Part shown: piece by piece, positions 24,290 to 39,300 of the stretch
Numbering within the stretch: the stretch's first letter is position 1
Layout of the letters: each line of letters starts with the position of its first letter
From: Sinonovacula constricta
Taxonomy: Eukaryota; Mollusca; Bivalvia; Cardiida; Solecurtidae
Length of the DNA: 64,000 nucleotides
Reading direction: 5' to 3'
Assembly: GCA_007844125.1 (NCBI GenBank)
Contig: CM017571.1
Coordinates: 3,320,088 to 3,384,087 of the forward strand
Position numbers and translations under genes: made by a program
Notes under the pieces: generated by a model
Databases searched by the model: none
Seen by the model: only the letters and a program-made list of their open reading frames with translations
Told to the model about the DNA's origin: nothing

Positions 24290-27200
24290 TTGTAAATTTT
24301 CTAACCTAGCACAACCGATCTGGGCAATTCGAATGTAAATATGCCGGCGTGACACAAATGTTCTGGTCTTATCGAATGCAAATATGCCAGTCTGAATCAC
24401 ATTATATAGGCATATCGAGCGTAAATATGTTAATCTGGCACCAAAAATGTTGGCATAAAGAATGTAAATATGCCAATCTGGCAAAATGATCTGGGCATAT
24501 CAAATACAATATACCAATCTGCGCATATCGAATAATAATATGCCAATCTGGCACCATGATCTGGGCATCGAATGTAAATACGCCAATCGGGCACCAAGAT
24601 CGGGGCATATCGAATGTAAATACGCCAATCGGGTAACATGATCTGGGCATGTCGAATGTAAACACGCCAGTCTGACACCATGATCTGGGCATGTCGAATG
24701 TAAATACGCCAATCGGGCACCAAGATCTGGGCATATCGAATGTGAATACGCCAATCGGGCACCAAGATCTGGGCATATCGAATGTTAATATGCCAATCTG
24801 GCAACATGATCTGGGCATGTCGAATGTGAACACGCCAGTCTGACACCATGATCTGGGCATGTCGAATGTAAACACGCCAGTCTGACACCATGATCTGGGC
24901 ATGTCGAATGTGAACACGCCAGTCTGGCACCATGATCTGGGCATGTCGAATGTGAACACGCCAGTCTGACACCATGATCTGGGCATGTCGAATGTGAACA
25001 CGCCAGTCTGACACCATGATCTGGGCATGTCGAATGTGAACACGCCAGTCTGGCACCATGATCTGGGCATGTCGAATGTGAACACGCCAGTCTGACACCA
25101 TGATCTGGGCATGTCGAATGTGTACACGCCAGTCTGACACCATGATCTGGGCATGTCGAATGTAAACACGCCAGTCTGACACCATGATCTGGGCATGTCG
25201 AATGTAAACCCGCCAGTCTGACACCAAGATCTGGTCATGTCGAATGTAAACCCGCCAGTCTGACACCATGATCTGGGCATGTCGAATGTAAACACGCCAG
25301 TCTAACACCATGATCTGGGCATGTCGAATGTAAACACGCCAGTCTAACACCATGATCTGGGCATGTCGAATGTAAACACGCCAGTCTAACACCATGATCT
25401 GGGCATGTCGAATGTGAACACGCCAGTCTGACACCATGATCTGGGCATGTCAAATGTTAACACGCCAGTCTGGCACCATGATCTGGGCATGTCGAATGTA
25501 AACCCGCCAGTCTGACACCATGATCTGGGCATGTCGAATGTAAACACGCCAGTCTAACACCATGATCTGGACATGTCGAATGTGAACACGCCAGTCTAAC
25601 ACCATGATCTGGGCATGTCGAATGTAAACACGTCAGTCTAACACCATGATCTGGGCATGTCGAATGTGAACACGCCAGTCTGGCACCATGATCTGGGCAT
25701 GTCGAATGTAAACACGCCAGTCTGGCACCATGATCTGGGCATGTCGAATGTGAACACGCCAGTCTGACACCATGATCCGGGCATGTCGAATGTGAACTCG
25801 CCAGTCTGGCACCATGATCTGGGCATGTCGAATGTAAACACGCCAGTCTGGCATCATGATCTGGGCATGTCGAATGTAAACACGCCAGTCTGGCACCATG
25901 ATCTGGGCATGTCGAATGTAAACACGCCAGTCTAACACCATGATCTGGGCATGTCGAATGTGAACACGCCAGTCAAACACCATGATCTGGGCATGTCGAA
26001 TGTGAACACGCCAGTCTAACACCATGATCTGGGCATGTCGAATGTGAACATGCCAGTCTGGCACCATGATCTGGGCATGTCGAATGTAAACACGCCAGTC
26101 TAACACCATGATATGGGCATGTCGAATGTGAACACGCCAGTCTAACACCATGATCTGGGCATGTCGAATGTAAACCCGCCAGTCTGGCACCATGATCTGG
26201 GCATGTCGAATGTGAACATGCCAGTCTGGCACCATGATCTGGGCATGTCTGATCTGGGCATGTCGAATGTGAACATGCCAGTCTAACACCATGATCTGGG
26301 CATGTCGAATGTGAACACGCCAGTCTAACACCATGATCTGGGCATGTCGAATGTAAACCCGCCAGACTGACACCATGATCTGGGCATTTCGAATGTAAAC
26401 CCGCCAGTCTGACACCATGATCTGGGCATGTCGAATGTAAACACGCCAGTCTGACACCATGATCTGGGCATGTCGAATGTAAACACGCCAGTCTAACACC
26501 ATGATCTGGGCATGTCGAATGTGAACACGCCAGTCTAACACCATGATCTGGGCATGTCGAATGTAAACACGCCAGACTGACACCATGATCTGGGCATGTC
26601 GAATGTAAACCCGCCACTCTGGCACCATGATCTGGGCATGTCGAATGTAAACACGCCAGTCTGACACCATGATCTGGGCATGTCGAATGTGAACACGCCA
26701 GTCTAACACCATGATCTGGGCATGTCGAATGTAAACACGCCAGACTGACACCATGATCTGGGCATGTCGAATGTAAACCCGCCAGTCTGGCACCATGATC
26801 TGGGCATGTCGAATGTAAACACGCCAGTCTGACACCATGATCTGGGCATGTCGAATGTGAACACGCCAGTCTAACACCATGATCTGGGCATGTCGAATGT
26901 AAACCCGCCAGTCTGTCACCATGATCTGGGCATGTCGAATGTAAACCCGCCAGTCTGGCACCATGATCTGGGCATGTCGAATGTAAACACGCCAGTCTAA
27001 CACCATGATCTGGGCATGTCGAATGTAAACCCGCCAGTCTAACACCATGATCTGGGCATGTCGAATGTGAACACGCCAGTCTAACACCATGATCTGGGCA
27101 TGTCGAATCTAAACCCGCCAGTCTGGCACCATGATCTGGGCATGTCGAATGTAAACACGCCAGTCTGGCACCATGATCTGGGCATATCGAATGTAAACAC

Positions 27201-29842
27201 GCCAGTCTGACACCATGATCAGGGCATGTCGAATGTAAACACGCCAGTCTAACACCATGATCTGGGCATGTCGAATGTGAACACGCCAGTCTGGCACCAT
27301 GATCTGGGCATGTCGAATGTGAACACGCCAGTCTGGCTCCATGATCTGGGCATGTCGAATGTAAACACGCCAGTCTGGCACCATGATCTGGGCATGTCGA
27401 ATGTAAACCCGCCAGTCTGGCACCATGATCTGGGCATGTCGAATGTGAACACGCCAGTCTGACACCATGATCTGGGCATGTCGAATGTAAACACGCCAGT
27501 CTAACACCATGATCTGGGCATGTCGAATGTGAACACGCCAGTCTGACACCATGATCTGGGCATGTCGAATGTGAACACGCCAGTCTGGCACCATGATCTG
27601 GGCATGTCGAATGTAAACACGCCAGTCTGACACCATGATCTGGGCATGTCGAATGTGAACACGCCAGTCTGGCACCATGATCTGGGCATGTCGAATGTAA
27701 ACACGCCAGTCTAACACCATGATCTGGGCATGTCGAATGTGAACACGCCAGTCTGACACCATGATCTGGGCATGTCGAATGTAAACACGCAAGTCTGGCA
27801 CCATGATCTGGGCATGTCGAATGTAAACACGCCAGTCTAACACCATGATCTGGGCATGTCGAATGTGAACACGCCAGTCTGACACCATGATATGGGCATG
27901 TCGAATGTGAACACGCCAGTCTGACACCATGATCTGGGCATATCGAATGTGAACACGCCAGTCTGACACCATGATCTGGGCATGTCGAATGTAAACACGC
28001 CAGTCTAACACCATGATCTGGGCATGTCGAATGTGAACACGCCAGTCTGACACCATGATCTGGGCATGTCGAATGTAAACCCGCCAGTCTGGCACCATGA
28101 TCTGGGCATGTCGAATGTGAACACGCCAGTCTGACACCATGATCTGGGCATGTCGAATGTAAACCCGCCAGTCTGACACCATGATCTGGGCATGTCGAAT
28201 GTGAACACGCCAGTCTGACACCATGATCTGGGCATGTCGAATGTAAACACGCCAGTCTGGCACCATGATCTGGGCATGTCGAATGTAAACACGCCAGTCT
28301 GGCACCATGATCTGGGCATGTCGAATGTAAACCCGCCAGTCTGGCACCATGATCTGGGCATGTCGAATGTGAACACGCCAGTCTGACACCATGATCTGGG
28401 CATGTCGAATGTGAACACGCCAGTCTGACACCATGATCTGGGCATGTCGAATGTAAACCCGCCAGTCTGACACCATGATCTGGGCATGTCGAATGTAAAC
28501 CCGCCAGTCTGACACCATGATCTGGGCATGTCGAATGTAAACCCGCCAGTCTGGCACCATGATCTGGGCATGTCGAATGTGAACACGCCAGTCTGACACC
28601 ATGATCTGGGCATGTCGAATGTGAACACGCCAGTCTAACACCATGATCTGGGCATGTCGAATGTAAACCCGCCAGTCTGTCACCATGATCTGGGCATGTC
28701 GAATGTAAACCCGCCAGTCTGGCACCATGATCTGGGCATGTCGAATGTAAACACGCCAGTCTAACACCATTATCTGGGCATGTCGAATGTAAACCCGCCA
28801 GTCTAACACCATGATCTGGGCATGTCGAATGTGAACACGCCAGTCTAACACCATGATCTGGGCATGTCGAATGTAAACCCGCCAGTCTGGCACCATGATC
28901 TGGGCATGTCGAATGTAAACACGCCAGTCTGGCACCATGATCTGGGCATATCGAATGTAAACACGCCTGTCTGACACCATGATCAGGGCATGTCGAATGT
29001 AAACACGCCAGTCTAACACCATGATCTGGGCATGTCGAATGTGAACACGCCAGTCTGGCACCATGATCTGGGCATGTCGAATGTGAACACGCCAGTCTGA
29101 CACCATGATCTGGGCATGTCGAATGTGAACACGCCAGTCTAACACCATGATCTGGGCATGTCGAATGTAAACACGCCAGTCTGACACCATGATCTGGGCA
29201 TGTCGAATGTAAACCCGCCAGTCTGGCACCATGATCTGGGCATGTCGAATGTGAACACGCCAGTCTGACACCATGATCTGGGCATGTCGAATGTAAACCC
29301 GCCAGTCTGGCACCATGATCTGGGCATGTCAAATGTTAACACGCCAGTCTGACACCATGATCTGGGCATGTCGAATGTAAACACGCCAGTCTGACACCAT
29401 GATCTGGGCATGTCGAATGTAAACACGCCAGTCTGGCACCATGATCTGGGCATGTCGAATGTGAACACGCCAGTCTGACACCATGATCTGGGCATGTCGA
29501 ATGTGAACACGCCAGTCTGACACCATGATCTGGGCATGTCGAATGTGAACACGCCAGTCTGACACCATGATCTGGGTATGTCGAATGTAAACACGCCAGT
29601 CTAACACCATGATCTGGGCATGTCGAATGTGAACACGCCAGTCTGACACCATGATCTGGGCATGTCGAATGTGAACACGCCAGTCTGACACCATGATCTG
29701 GGCATGTCGAATGTGAACACGCCAGTCTAACACCATGATCTGGGCATGTCGAATGTAAACACGCCAGTCTGACACCATGATCTGGGCATGTCGAATGTAA
29801 ACACGCCAGTCTAACACCATGATCTATGCATATCAAATGCTG
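24290..29842. repeat. 42-bp minisatellite array, about 130 units
   Basis: The unit starts gatctgggcatgtcgaatgt and ends cgccagtctgacaccat. A few positions vary: aatgtAaac or aatgtGaac, acAcg or acCcg, and gtctGac, gtctGGc or gtctAAc. Units are strongly diverged at the left edge (24290-24660, with aatatgcc and irregular spacing) and near identical further right. The array ends abruptly at 29830-29842. Because 42 is a multiple of three and the consensus lacks stops in several frames, very long overlapping frames appear on the - strand, up to 1119 codons (29332-25973), with 14-residue repeats such as MVSDWRVHIRHAQI or CPDHGVRLACSHST. I treat these as a by-product of the repeat. No splice signals, start context or unique flanking domain supports a gene. 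Confidence 0.95.
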
Positions 29843-31936
<2,094 letters not shown>

Positions 31937-32849
31937 AAGCAAAAATTGTTACAATTTAAAAAAGCTACTACACTGTTCTTCACAAGTTTGGATTAAGTTT
32001 CTAAATTGATTCCGTTGGTCTTATATTTAAAGTTAATTTTGTTTGGCATAGTTTTCATTCATTATGAAACGAGTATAGAGATATTTTAAAGGAGTATATA
32101 CTTGGCGGGTGTTTCTTTACTTTTTAAAATATTTATTTAACTATTTCACAATTATTATAAATATATATAAAATATTACCATAGCAGCTATTTCCAGATAT
32201 TGTGTCTGATTACATTAAATTTAATGTGGCAGTTGTACAGTGAATATATATTATTTTAGTGTAATCGATCCAAAAGTTTTTAATTATTGTACTATTATAG
32301 AAAATGTTTCTTTTCCTGATTACAGTTGGAGCAAAGATAATTCTTTTTGTCTTCATTTTTTCTTAAACATAATTCGTCATCAATATTCTATTGCATATTC
32401 TAGTCTGAAAGCATTTAAGTGTTGAATCCTCCGTGCTTTTGAATGGTTATTTACATCTTTTAATAAGGTTTATTAAATTTTCTGACATTTCTAATATTTT
32501 GTACCATTTTTCAAGGAAGGAATGAGACAATGTTTTGGTAACAATGTATCATGAACATGTTTGCATCCTTTACGTGATTTTGTAAGTACTTAAGAAGCTT
32601 TTGGTAGAATTGGTCAACTTAGTATTTTTTCTGAAAACTCTACTTTTTAATATTTCAATTGATTATAAGTATCCACCAAAGGTTCATAATCAACAACAAA
32701 TAATTTATTTTGTTTATTACTGCATTCGAAAAGTCGTTTTTAAATAGATTATTCTCTCCAGCCTTTATATATTTAAATATTTACTCATTTTGAAATTCGG
32801 AGTTTTTATCCCAGTTTATATTAAACAAAATGTGTGATAAGGCGAGGAG
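31937..32849. other. AT-rich stretch, possibly LINE tail
   Basis: No open frame of note. The part nearest the LINE relic (about 32600-32849) may be its decayed 3' end, but I cannot show this from motifs. Confidence 0.35.
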
Positions 32850-34010
32850 ACATCTATCCAAAGGGGGCTATTATAAGTGTGTAGATTTAAGTTGGTAAAT
32901 TCTGGGCCTAGTTATTGTAAAGGTTTATTTGCATAATACAATAGATAGGTTTAGGCACTTGCTGTTTTTAGAATTAATTTCCTTATCCATGTAGATTTAA
33001 ATTGAATACAAATATCTAAATTAATAATTCTTAATCCTCCACCCGAGTAATCTTTGATTGTATTTTCTCGTTTGATCTGATCGGATTTATTATTTTTATC
33101 ATCCCAAATAAATTCCAACAAAATGTCGACCCTCGTTTGTCAATAACGTTCATGTCTGGAAAGGGAAGAGATAGGATTAAAGGGTTAATTTTTGATATAG
33201 CCAAACTTTTAACTGTTTTCTTCTCTATATGAGTTAGTTTTTCGCTTTTTGTGACCATAATGTTAATAAAATTGGTATTTCTTGTAATTTGTTGCCATGT
33301 TTAATATTGAGGTTAAATCTGTTGAAAAAAATTATTTCCGTAAATTTCTTGTCCCAAAAAACTTAAATTGTAACAGTAACTTTGTTATTCTTCATTTGCA
33401 GCTTTATGTGAAGACCATAGATGTATAAAGTTTTGAACACTGTATTGAGTGTAAAGAGGCGATTCAGAACCATCTAAAATAAATGGAGTGTCATAGGAAA
33501 ATGGTGTTATTTTAAATGATGACTGTAATTCTTTTTATGAAATTATTATAACGAACAAGAGCAGCCCGCACCTCTGCATAGAAAATAAGCAGTTTTTTAT
33601 ATTGGGTCCTCCTGTAACAAGAACCAGCCAATCTGAAAATTTACAGTTAACTGGGCAGCTAAATTCAATATTAATGTTAAATACTTTAACCCATCTTTTT
33701 ATGTCAGGACCAAATTTAAAGAGGTCTAAATCTTGATTCAGAAAAAATCACGAAGATAGAGTCAAATGCTGTTTCAAAATCGTTTGATAAGTGAATACGT
33801 GTGATTTTATTTTTTTTCTCGATAGAAGATAATGTCGTAAATAAGTTTCGATTTCTCCTCTGTATCTTTGTGGAATAAGGCCTGTTTGTTCCTTATTTAT
33901 TATCTTGTTTACAACTTTTAGCAATGACAAAGGAAGCTACTTTATAGGCAATGTTTAACAGGGACATACGCAAATTCTTTAAGTTTTTCTCGTATAAATC
34001 ACCTTTCGTT
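32850..34010 (-). pseudogene. L1-like LINE ORF2 relic (RT and C-terminal part)
   Basis: Minus-strand translations give, across several frameshifts and stops, pieces in L1 order. They are a start resembling the NWRPISLLN region (MSLLNIAYKVASFVIAK), then NKIINKEQTGLIPQRYRGE, then RIHLSNDFETAFDSI, then FGPDIKRWVKVFNINI. Further down, at 33250-32970, comes the C-terminal signature FIWDDKNNKSDQIKREN ... KDYSGGGLRIINLDI ... STWIRKLIL. These match non-LTR reverse transcriptases of the L1/Tx1 type. No FADD-type active-site box could be read, and the frame is broken many times, so the copy is dead. Confidence 0.75.
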
Positions 34011-34124
34011 TGATGCTTATAATTCAACTCAATAAGTTATAATAATAATTTTTAATAATGATAATAATAATAAAACTACTACTACTACTCCTACTACAAC
34101 TACTACTTCTACTACTACTAAGTT

Positions 34125-34214
<90 letters not shown>

Positions 34215-35359
34215 TAAAAATACTATAAAAATACTATGTAATATATATTATATTACATATACTACAATATACTACTACTACTATTATTGTTATCCGCATC
34301 AGCATCAACCTCAGGTTCATCATTCTAATTGCTCTTACAATATGTTGTATAATCCATATTTTATATCTTAGATTTATACAGCTTTTCTCTTCTGTTGTAT
34401 ATGTTTTTGATAGATAAAAGATTTTAAAGTATGAAATTCATTTATTTCTCTCTTTAATTGTTTCACCATTATTTTGCTATTTGTAGACAAATTTTATTTT
34501 ATTTTCAAGGTTGAATTTCACCTTCATATATCTATTAGGTCTAATTTTAATATCTTGATCCTTTTGTGAAAGTTTATGTTATGTTTTAAGGTTTAGAAAT
34601 ACAACATTCAAGAAGCAATAGCACATATAAGCATTCTTATCTCATCTATTTCCAACTATTCATTATATGCTACCTGTTCATCTTATTTCAACCCACAATC
34701 ATACCTATCATCTCTACCTACATTATCGTTATCCTGAGACTAAAATAAAGCATCGCTAAAGATTCTGCGGATGCGAATTTTTATAAATAATCAAAACACA
34801 TTTACAACTGATTTACATAAGAGATTTATGACGATACGTATGCGATGACAAACACATTTGTTAGCGTATTTCCCTGCGGTCTTTAATACTACGTAAAACC
34901 CATCTTCTGCCGCGGTATCACCCTTTCTGTCAATGGTTAATTTACATTTGTCAGTCTGTCAGATAACTTCTTTCCCATGAGTCTGTTTTATGTTACCCAA
35001 GTTTTAATATCATCCGGTATCTAGATGACCGTGGCACCGCGGTTGTTTGCATCGATGCAGTATTTGAGTGTTCATTTCTTTTAAGACACTCATTTGATTA
35101 TTAGCCGTTTTTTCACAAAGGTATCAAAATCGGAAATTCTATTTTTTTTAAATTTTACTGATAATAATCTTGTTTTATGTCATTGTTAAATAGAAAACGA
35201 AGGCGATATAATAACAACACTGCTTAAGAAAAGTAAGAATGATTCGGACCTCATCTCGATCAGTCTTTGTAACAAATACCAAGCTGTGACTACATGACGT
35301 ATGCATAGAAAGATTCGGCGATCTAGTCGACAGGATGTAAACATATCTTGTTGTTTAGG
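34011..35359. other. non-coding stretch with trinucleotide microsatellites
   Basis: Contains (ACT)n at about 34074-34120 and (AAT)n at about 34127-34211. The rest is AT-rich with nothing recognisable. Confidence 0.6.
34127..34211. repeat. (AAT)n microsatellite
   Basis: A nearly pure run of about 28 AAT units, preceded by an impure (ACT)n block. Confidence 0.95.
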
Positions 35360-35430
35360 CAAGTTAGACAAGTGGTTAAATGAATAAGGTGCATTTCGAC
35401 TCATCTGAAAGTCGCAGGTTTGAAACCCCA
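35360..35430 (+). repeat. tRNA-Ser-like pseudogene or SINE head
   Basis: The string gttagacaagtggttaaa resembles a D arm with GTGGTTAA. About 45 bp later, gtcgcaggtttgaaacccc resembles a T arm and B box. The arms do not pair well enough for a functional tRNA. Confidence 0.35.
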
Positions 35431-35462
35431 TTTATAATAAACATCTTTTCAGTACAATAAAC

Positions 35463-35690
35463 ATGCGTTTTCAGTCAGCACCCCATCGATGCCTTTTGCC
35501 GACTGGTCGTTCTAAGACGCTAACTGTAGAGTTTGCTCTTTTTGTTAAAGGACTTATCACAAACCTTTTCTTTCTTTTTACATTTAGTATGCATGTGAAT
35601 TCATTTGTCCTGTGCCTTTTCAGATTTTGGCATATATTGCTCATAGGAGTTGTAATATATTCTTATTCTTGAATGTCTAAAATATTACTA
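35463..35690 (+). repeat. Penelope-associated 3' module, second subfamily (copy E)
   Basis: Begins with the shared terminal motif (ttttgccgactggtcgttct) and continues with gagtttgctctttttgttaa and gtcctgtgccttttcag. This is the same order as 58396-58600 and the complement of 59523-59706. No coding capacity is attached; the 69-codon frame through it has no meaning that I can see. Confidence 0.7.
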
Positions 35691-36319
35691 TAATTCAAAT
35701 ACATATACAATATGTCCTTTTTAAGATATTCTTAAATTTATAAATTCCGGATTTCTTTGTCGCGTACAATTGTATATATAGGGTTGTTACTTTTTTCTTG
35801 TTCATATTTGTTCTGTTCTATGTATGCTGTGATATGATGGTCCATCGGGTTGTATCATATTTCTTAACAAAGTGTTATAATCCAGCTTGAAAAGTGTGTG
35901 AAGCTTTATGCTTCTTAGACTGATTTCTGGCTGTTAATATTTGCAAACCTTTCCGAAGATATATTGATAGAAATCTATATTATGTTTATTATTTTATAGG
36001 TCAATGTCAATACCAATTTACCAAAACAATGCACTCGGTATAGCATGATTGCTATATATCCCACCATAGATCTTTAAATAACGTATTTTTAAAGCAATGT
36101 AAATTGTAACACATTATAAACGGTATCTTTCTACTAAGAAAGATTTAGTGGAGAAGAATAAATATTGTTCCTGCAATTTTACTTGGTGCACTATGTTTAT
36201 CCTTCAAAAGTGTAAATCTAAGGTTTGAAACGTGTTTCCAATTAATTAAATGTTCACAACGGTTAGAATATTGATACCACAGACTTGTGGGAAATTCCTA
36301 GTCAGTCTGTTATAAGAAC
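35691..36319. other. AT-rich non-coding stretch, no gene seen
   Basis: Nothing recognisable between the repeat copy and the 61-bp array. Confidence 0.45.
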
Positions 36320-39300
36320 AGGTGTTTCACCTAAGCCGTTTGTTGATTTCTAGTCTTACCGTCGTCTTCAAACTTGGGATGGTGTTTCATGTACAGCTTG
36401 TTCCTTTGTTAATTTCTAGTATTACAGTCGTTTTAAAAGTCTGGGTGGTGAAATGCTTTGTTTTTTCTTGTCTTACAGTCGTTTTCAAAGAGAAAGCTGA
36501 ATTGTTCATTAGTTACGAGTCTTACTGTTGTTCTTCAATGGTTGAATGGCGTGACAGATTGATTTTTTAGTTAGTTTCGAGTCTAACAGTTGTCCTTCAA
36601 TGTTAAGATAGCGCGACAGATTGATTGTTAGTTAGTTTCGAGTCTTAATGTTGTCCTTTTATGTTTGGATGGCACGAAAGATAGATTGTTAGTTAGTTTC
36701 GAGTCTAAACGTTGTCCTTCATTGTTTGGATGGCACGACATATAGATTGTTAGTTAGATCCGTGTCTAAAAGTTGTCCTTTATTGTTTGGATGGCACGAC
36801 ATATAGATTGTTAGTTAGATCCGTGTCTAAAAGTTGTCCTTCATTGTTTGAATTGCACAACAGATAGATTGTTAGTTAGATCCGTGTCTAAAAGTTGTCC
36901 TTCATTGTTTGGATGGCACGACAGATAGATTGTTAGTTAGTTCCGTGTCTAAAAGTTGTTCTTTATTGTTTGGATGGAACAACAAATAGATTGTTAGTTA
37001 GTTCCGTGTCTAAAAGTTGTCCTTCATTGTTTAAATGGCACGACATAGAGATTGTTAGTTAGATCCGTGTCTAAAAGTTGTCCTTTATTGTTTGGATGGC
37101 ACGACATATAGATTGTTAGTTAGTTCCGTGTCTAAAAGTTGTCCTTTATTGTTTGAATGGCACGACAGATAGATTGTTAGTTAGATCCGTGTCTAAAGGT
37201 TGTCCTTTATTGTTTGGATGGCACAACAGATAGATTGTTAGTTAGTTCCGTGTCTAAAAGTTGTCCTTAATTGTTTGGATGGCACAACAAATAGATTGTT
37301 AGTTAGTTCCGTGTCTAAAAGTTGTCCTTCATTGTTTGGATGGCACGACAGATAGATTGTTAGTTAGTTCCGTGTCTAAAAGTTGTCCTTTATTGTTTGA
37401 ATGGCACGACAGATAGATTGTTAGTTAGTTCCGTGTCTAAAAGTTGTCCTTCATTGTTTAAATGGCACGACATAGAGATTGTTAGTTAGATCCGTGTCTA
37501 AAAGTTGTCCTTTATTGTTTGGATGGCACGACATATAGATTGTTAGTTAGTTCCGTGTCTAAAAGTTGTCCTTTATTGTTTGAATGGCACGACAGATAGA
37601 TTGTTAGTTAGATCCGTGTCTAAAAGTTGTCCTTTATTGTTTGGATGGCACAACAGATAGATTGTTAGTTAGTTCCGTGTCTAAAAGTTGTCCTTAATTG
37701 TTTGGATGGCACAACAAATAGATTGTTAGTTAGTTCCGTGTCTAAAAGTTGTCCTTCATTGTTTGGATGGCACGAAAGATAGATTGTTAGTTAGATCCGT
37801 TTCTAAAAGTTGTCCTTTATTGTTTGGAAGGCACGACATATAGATTGTTAGTTAGTTCCGTGTCTAAAAGTTGTCCTTTATTGTTTGAATGGCACGACAG
37901 ATAGATTGTTAGTTAGATCTGTGTCTAAAAGTTGTCCTTTATTGTTTGAATGGCACGACATATAGATTGTTAGTTAGATCCGTGTCTAAAAGTTGTCCTT
38001 TATTGTTTGGATGGCACGAAAGATAGATTGTTAGTTAGATCCGTGTCTAAAAATTGTCCTTTATTGTTTGGAAGGCACGACATATAGATTGTTAGTTAGT
38101 TCCGTGTCTAAAAGTTGTCCTCTATTGTTTGAATGGCACGACAGATAGATTGTTAGTTAGTTCCGTGTCTAAAAGTTGTCCTTTATTGTTTGAATGGCAC
38201 GACAGATAGATTGTTAGTTAGATCCGTGTCTAAAAGTTGTCCTTTATTGTTTGGATGGCACGACATATAGATTGTTAGTTAGTTCCGTGTCCAAAAGTTG
38301 TCCTTTATTGTTTGAATGGCACGACATAGAGATTGTTAGTTAGTTCCGTGTCTAAAAGTTGTCCTTTATTGTTTGGAAGGCACGACAGATGGATTGTTAG
38401 TTAGATCCGTGTCTAAAAGTTGTCCTTCATTGTTTGGATGGCACGACATATAGATTGTTAGTTAGTTTCGAGTCTAAACGTTGTCCTTCATTGTTTAAAT
38501 GGCACGACAGATAGATTGTTAGTTAGTTACGTGTCTAAAAGTTGTCCTTTATTGTTTGGATGGCACGACAGATAGATTGTTAGTTAGTTACGTGTCTAAA
38601 AGTTGTCCTTTATTGTTTGGATGGCACGACAGATAGATTGTTAGTTAGTTCCGTGTCTAAAAGTTGCACTTTAATGTTTGAATGGCACGACAGATAGATT
38701 GTTAGTTAGTTTCGAGACTAAACGTTGTCCTTCATTGTTTGGAAGGCAGGACTGATAGATTGTTAGTAAGTTTCGAGTCTTAATGTTGTCCTTCAATTTT
38801 TGGATGACAAGACAGATAGATTGTTAATTAGTTTCGAGTTTTACTATTTCCCTTCAATGTTTGGTGGGTATGACAGCTTGAATTTTAGTATGTTTCGAGT
38901 CTAAACGTTGTCCTTCATTGTTTGGATGGCACGACATATAGATTGTTAGTTAGATCCGTGTCTAAAAGTTGTCCTTTATTGTTTGGATGGCACGACATAT
39001 AGATTGTTAGTTAGATCCGTGTCTAAAAGTTGTCCTTCATTGTTTGAATTGCACAACAGATAGATTGTTAGTTAGATCCGTGTCTAAAAGTTGTCCTTCA
39101 TTGTTTGGATGGCACGACAGATAGATTGTTAGTTAGTTCCGTGTCTAAAAGTTGTTCTTTATTGTTTGGATGGCACAACAAATAGATTGTTAGTTAGTTC
39201 CGTGTCTAAAAGTTGTCCTTCATTGTTTAAATGGCACGACATAGAGATTGTTAGTTAGATCCGTGTCTAAAAGTTGTCCTTTATTGTTTGGATGGCACGA

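Noticed and set aside
25973..29332. A 1119-codon minus-strand frame that could be called a giant repeat protein
   Set aside because: It is produced by a 42-bp (14-codon) satellite with no stop in the consensus. Overlapping frames are equally open, and there is no unique domain, splice pattern or terminal sequence.
24290..29842. CRISPR-like array
   Set aside because: Units are contiguous 42-bp tandem repeats without unique spacers, in an animal genome.
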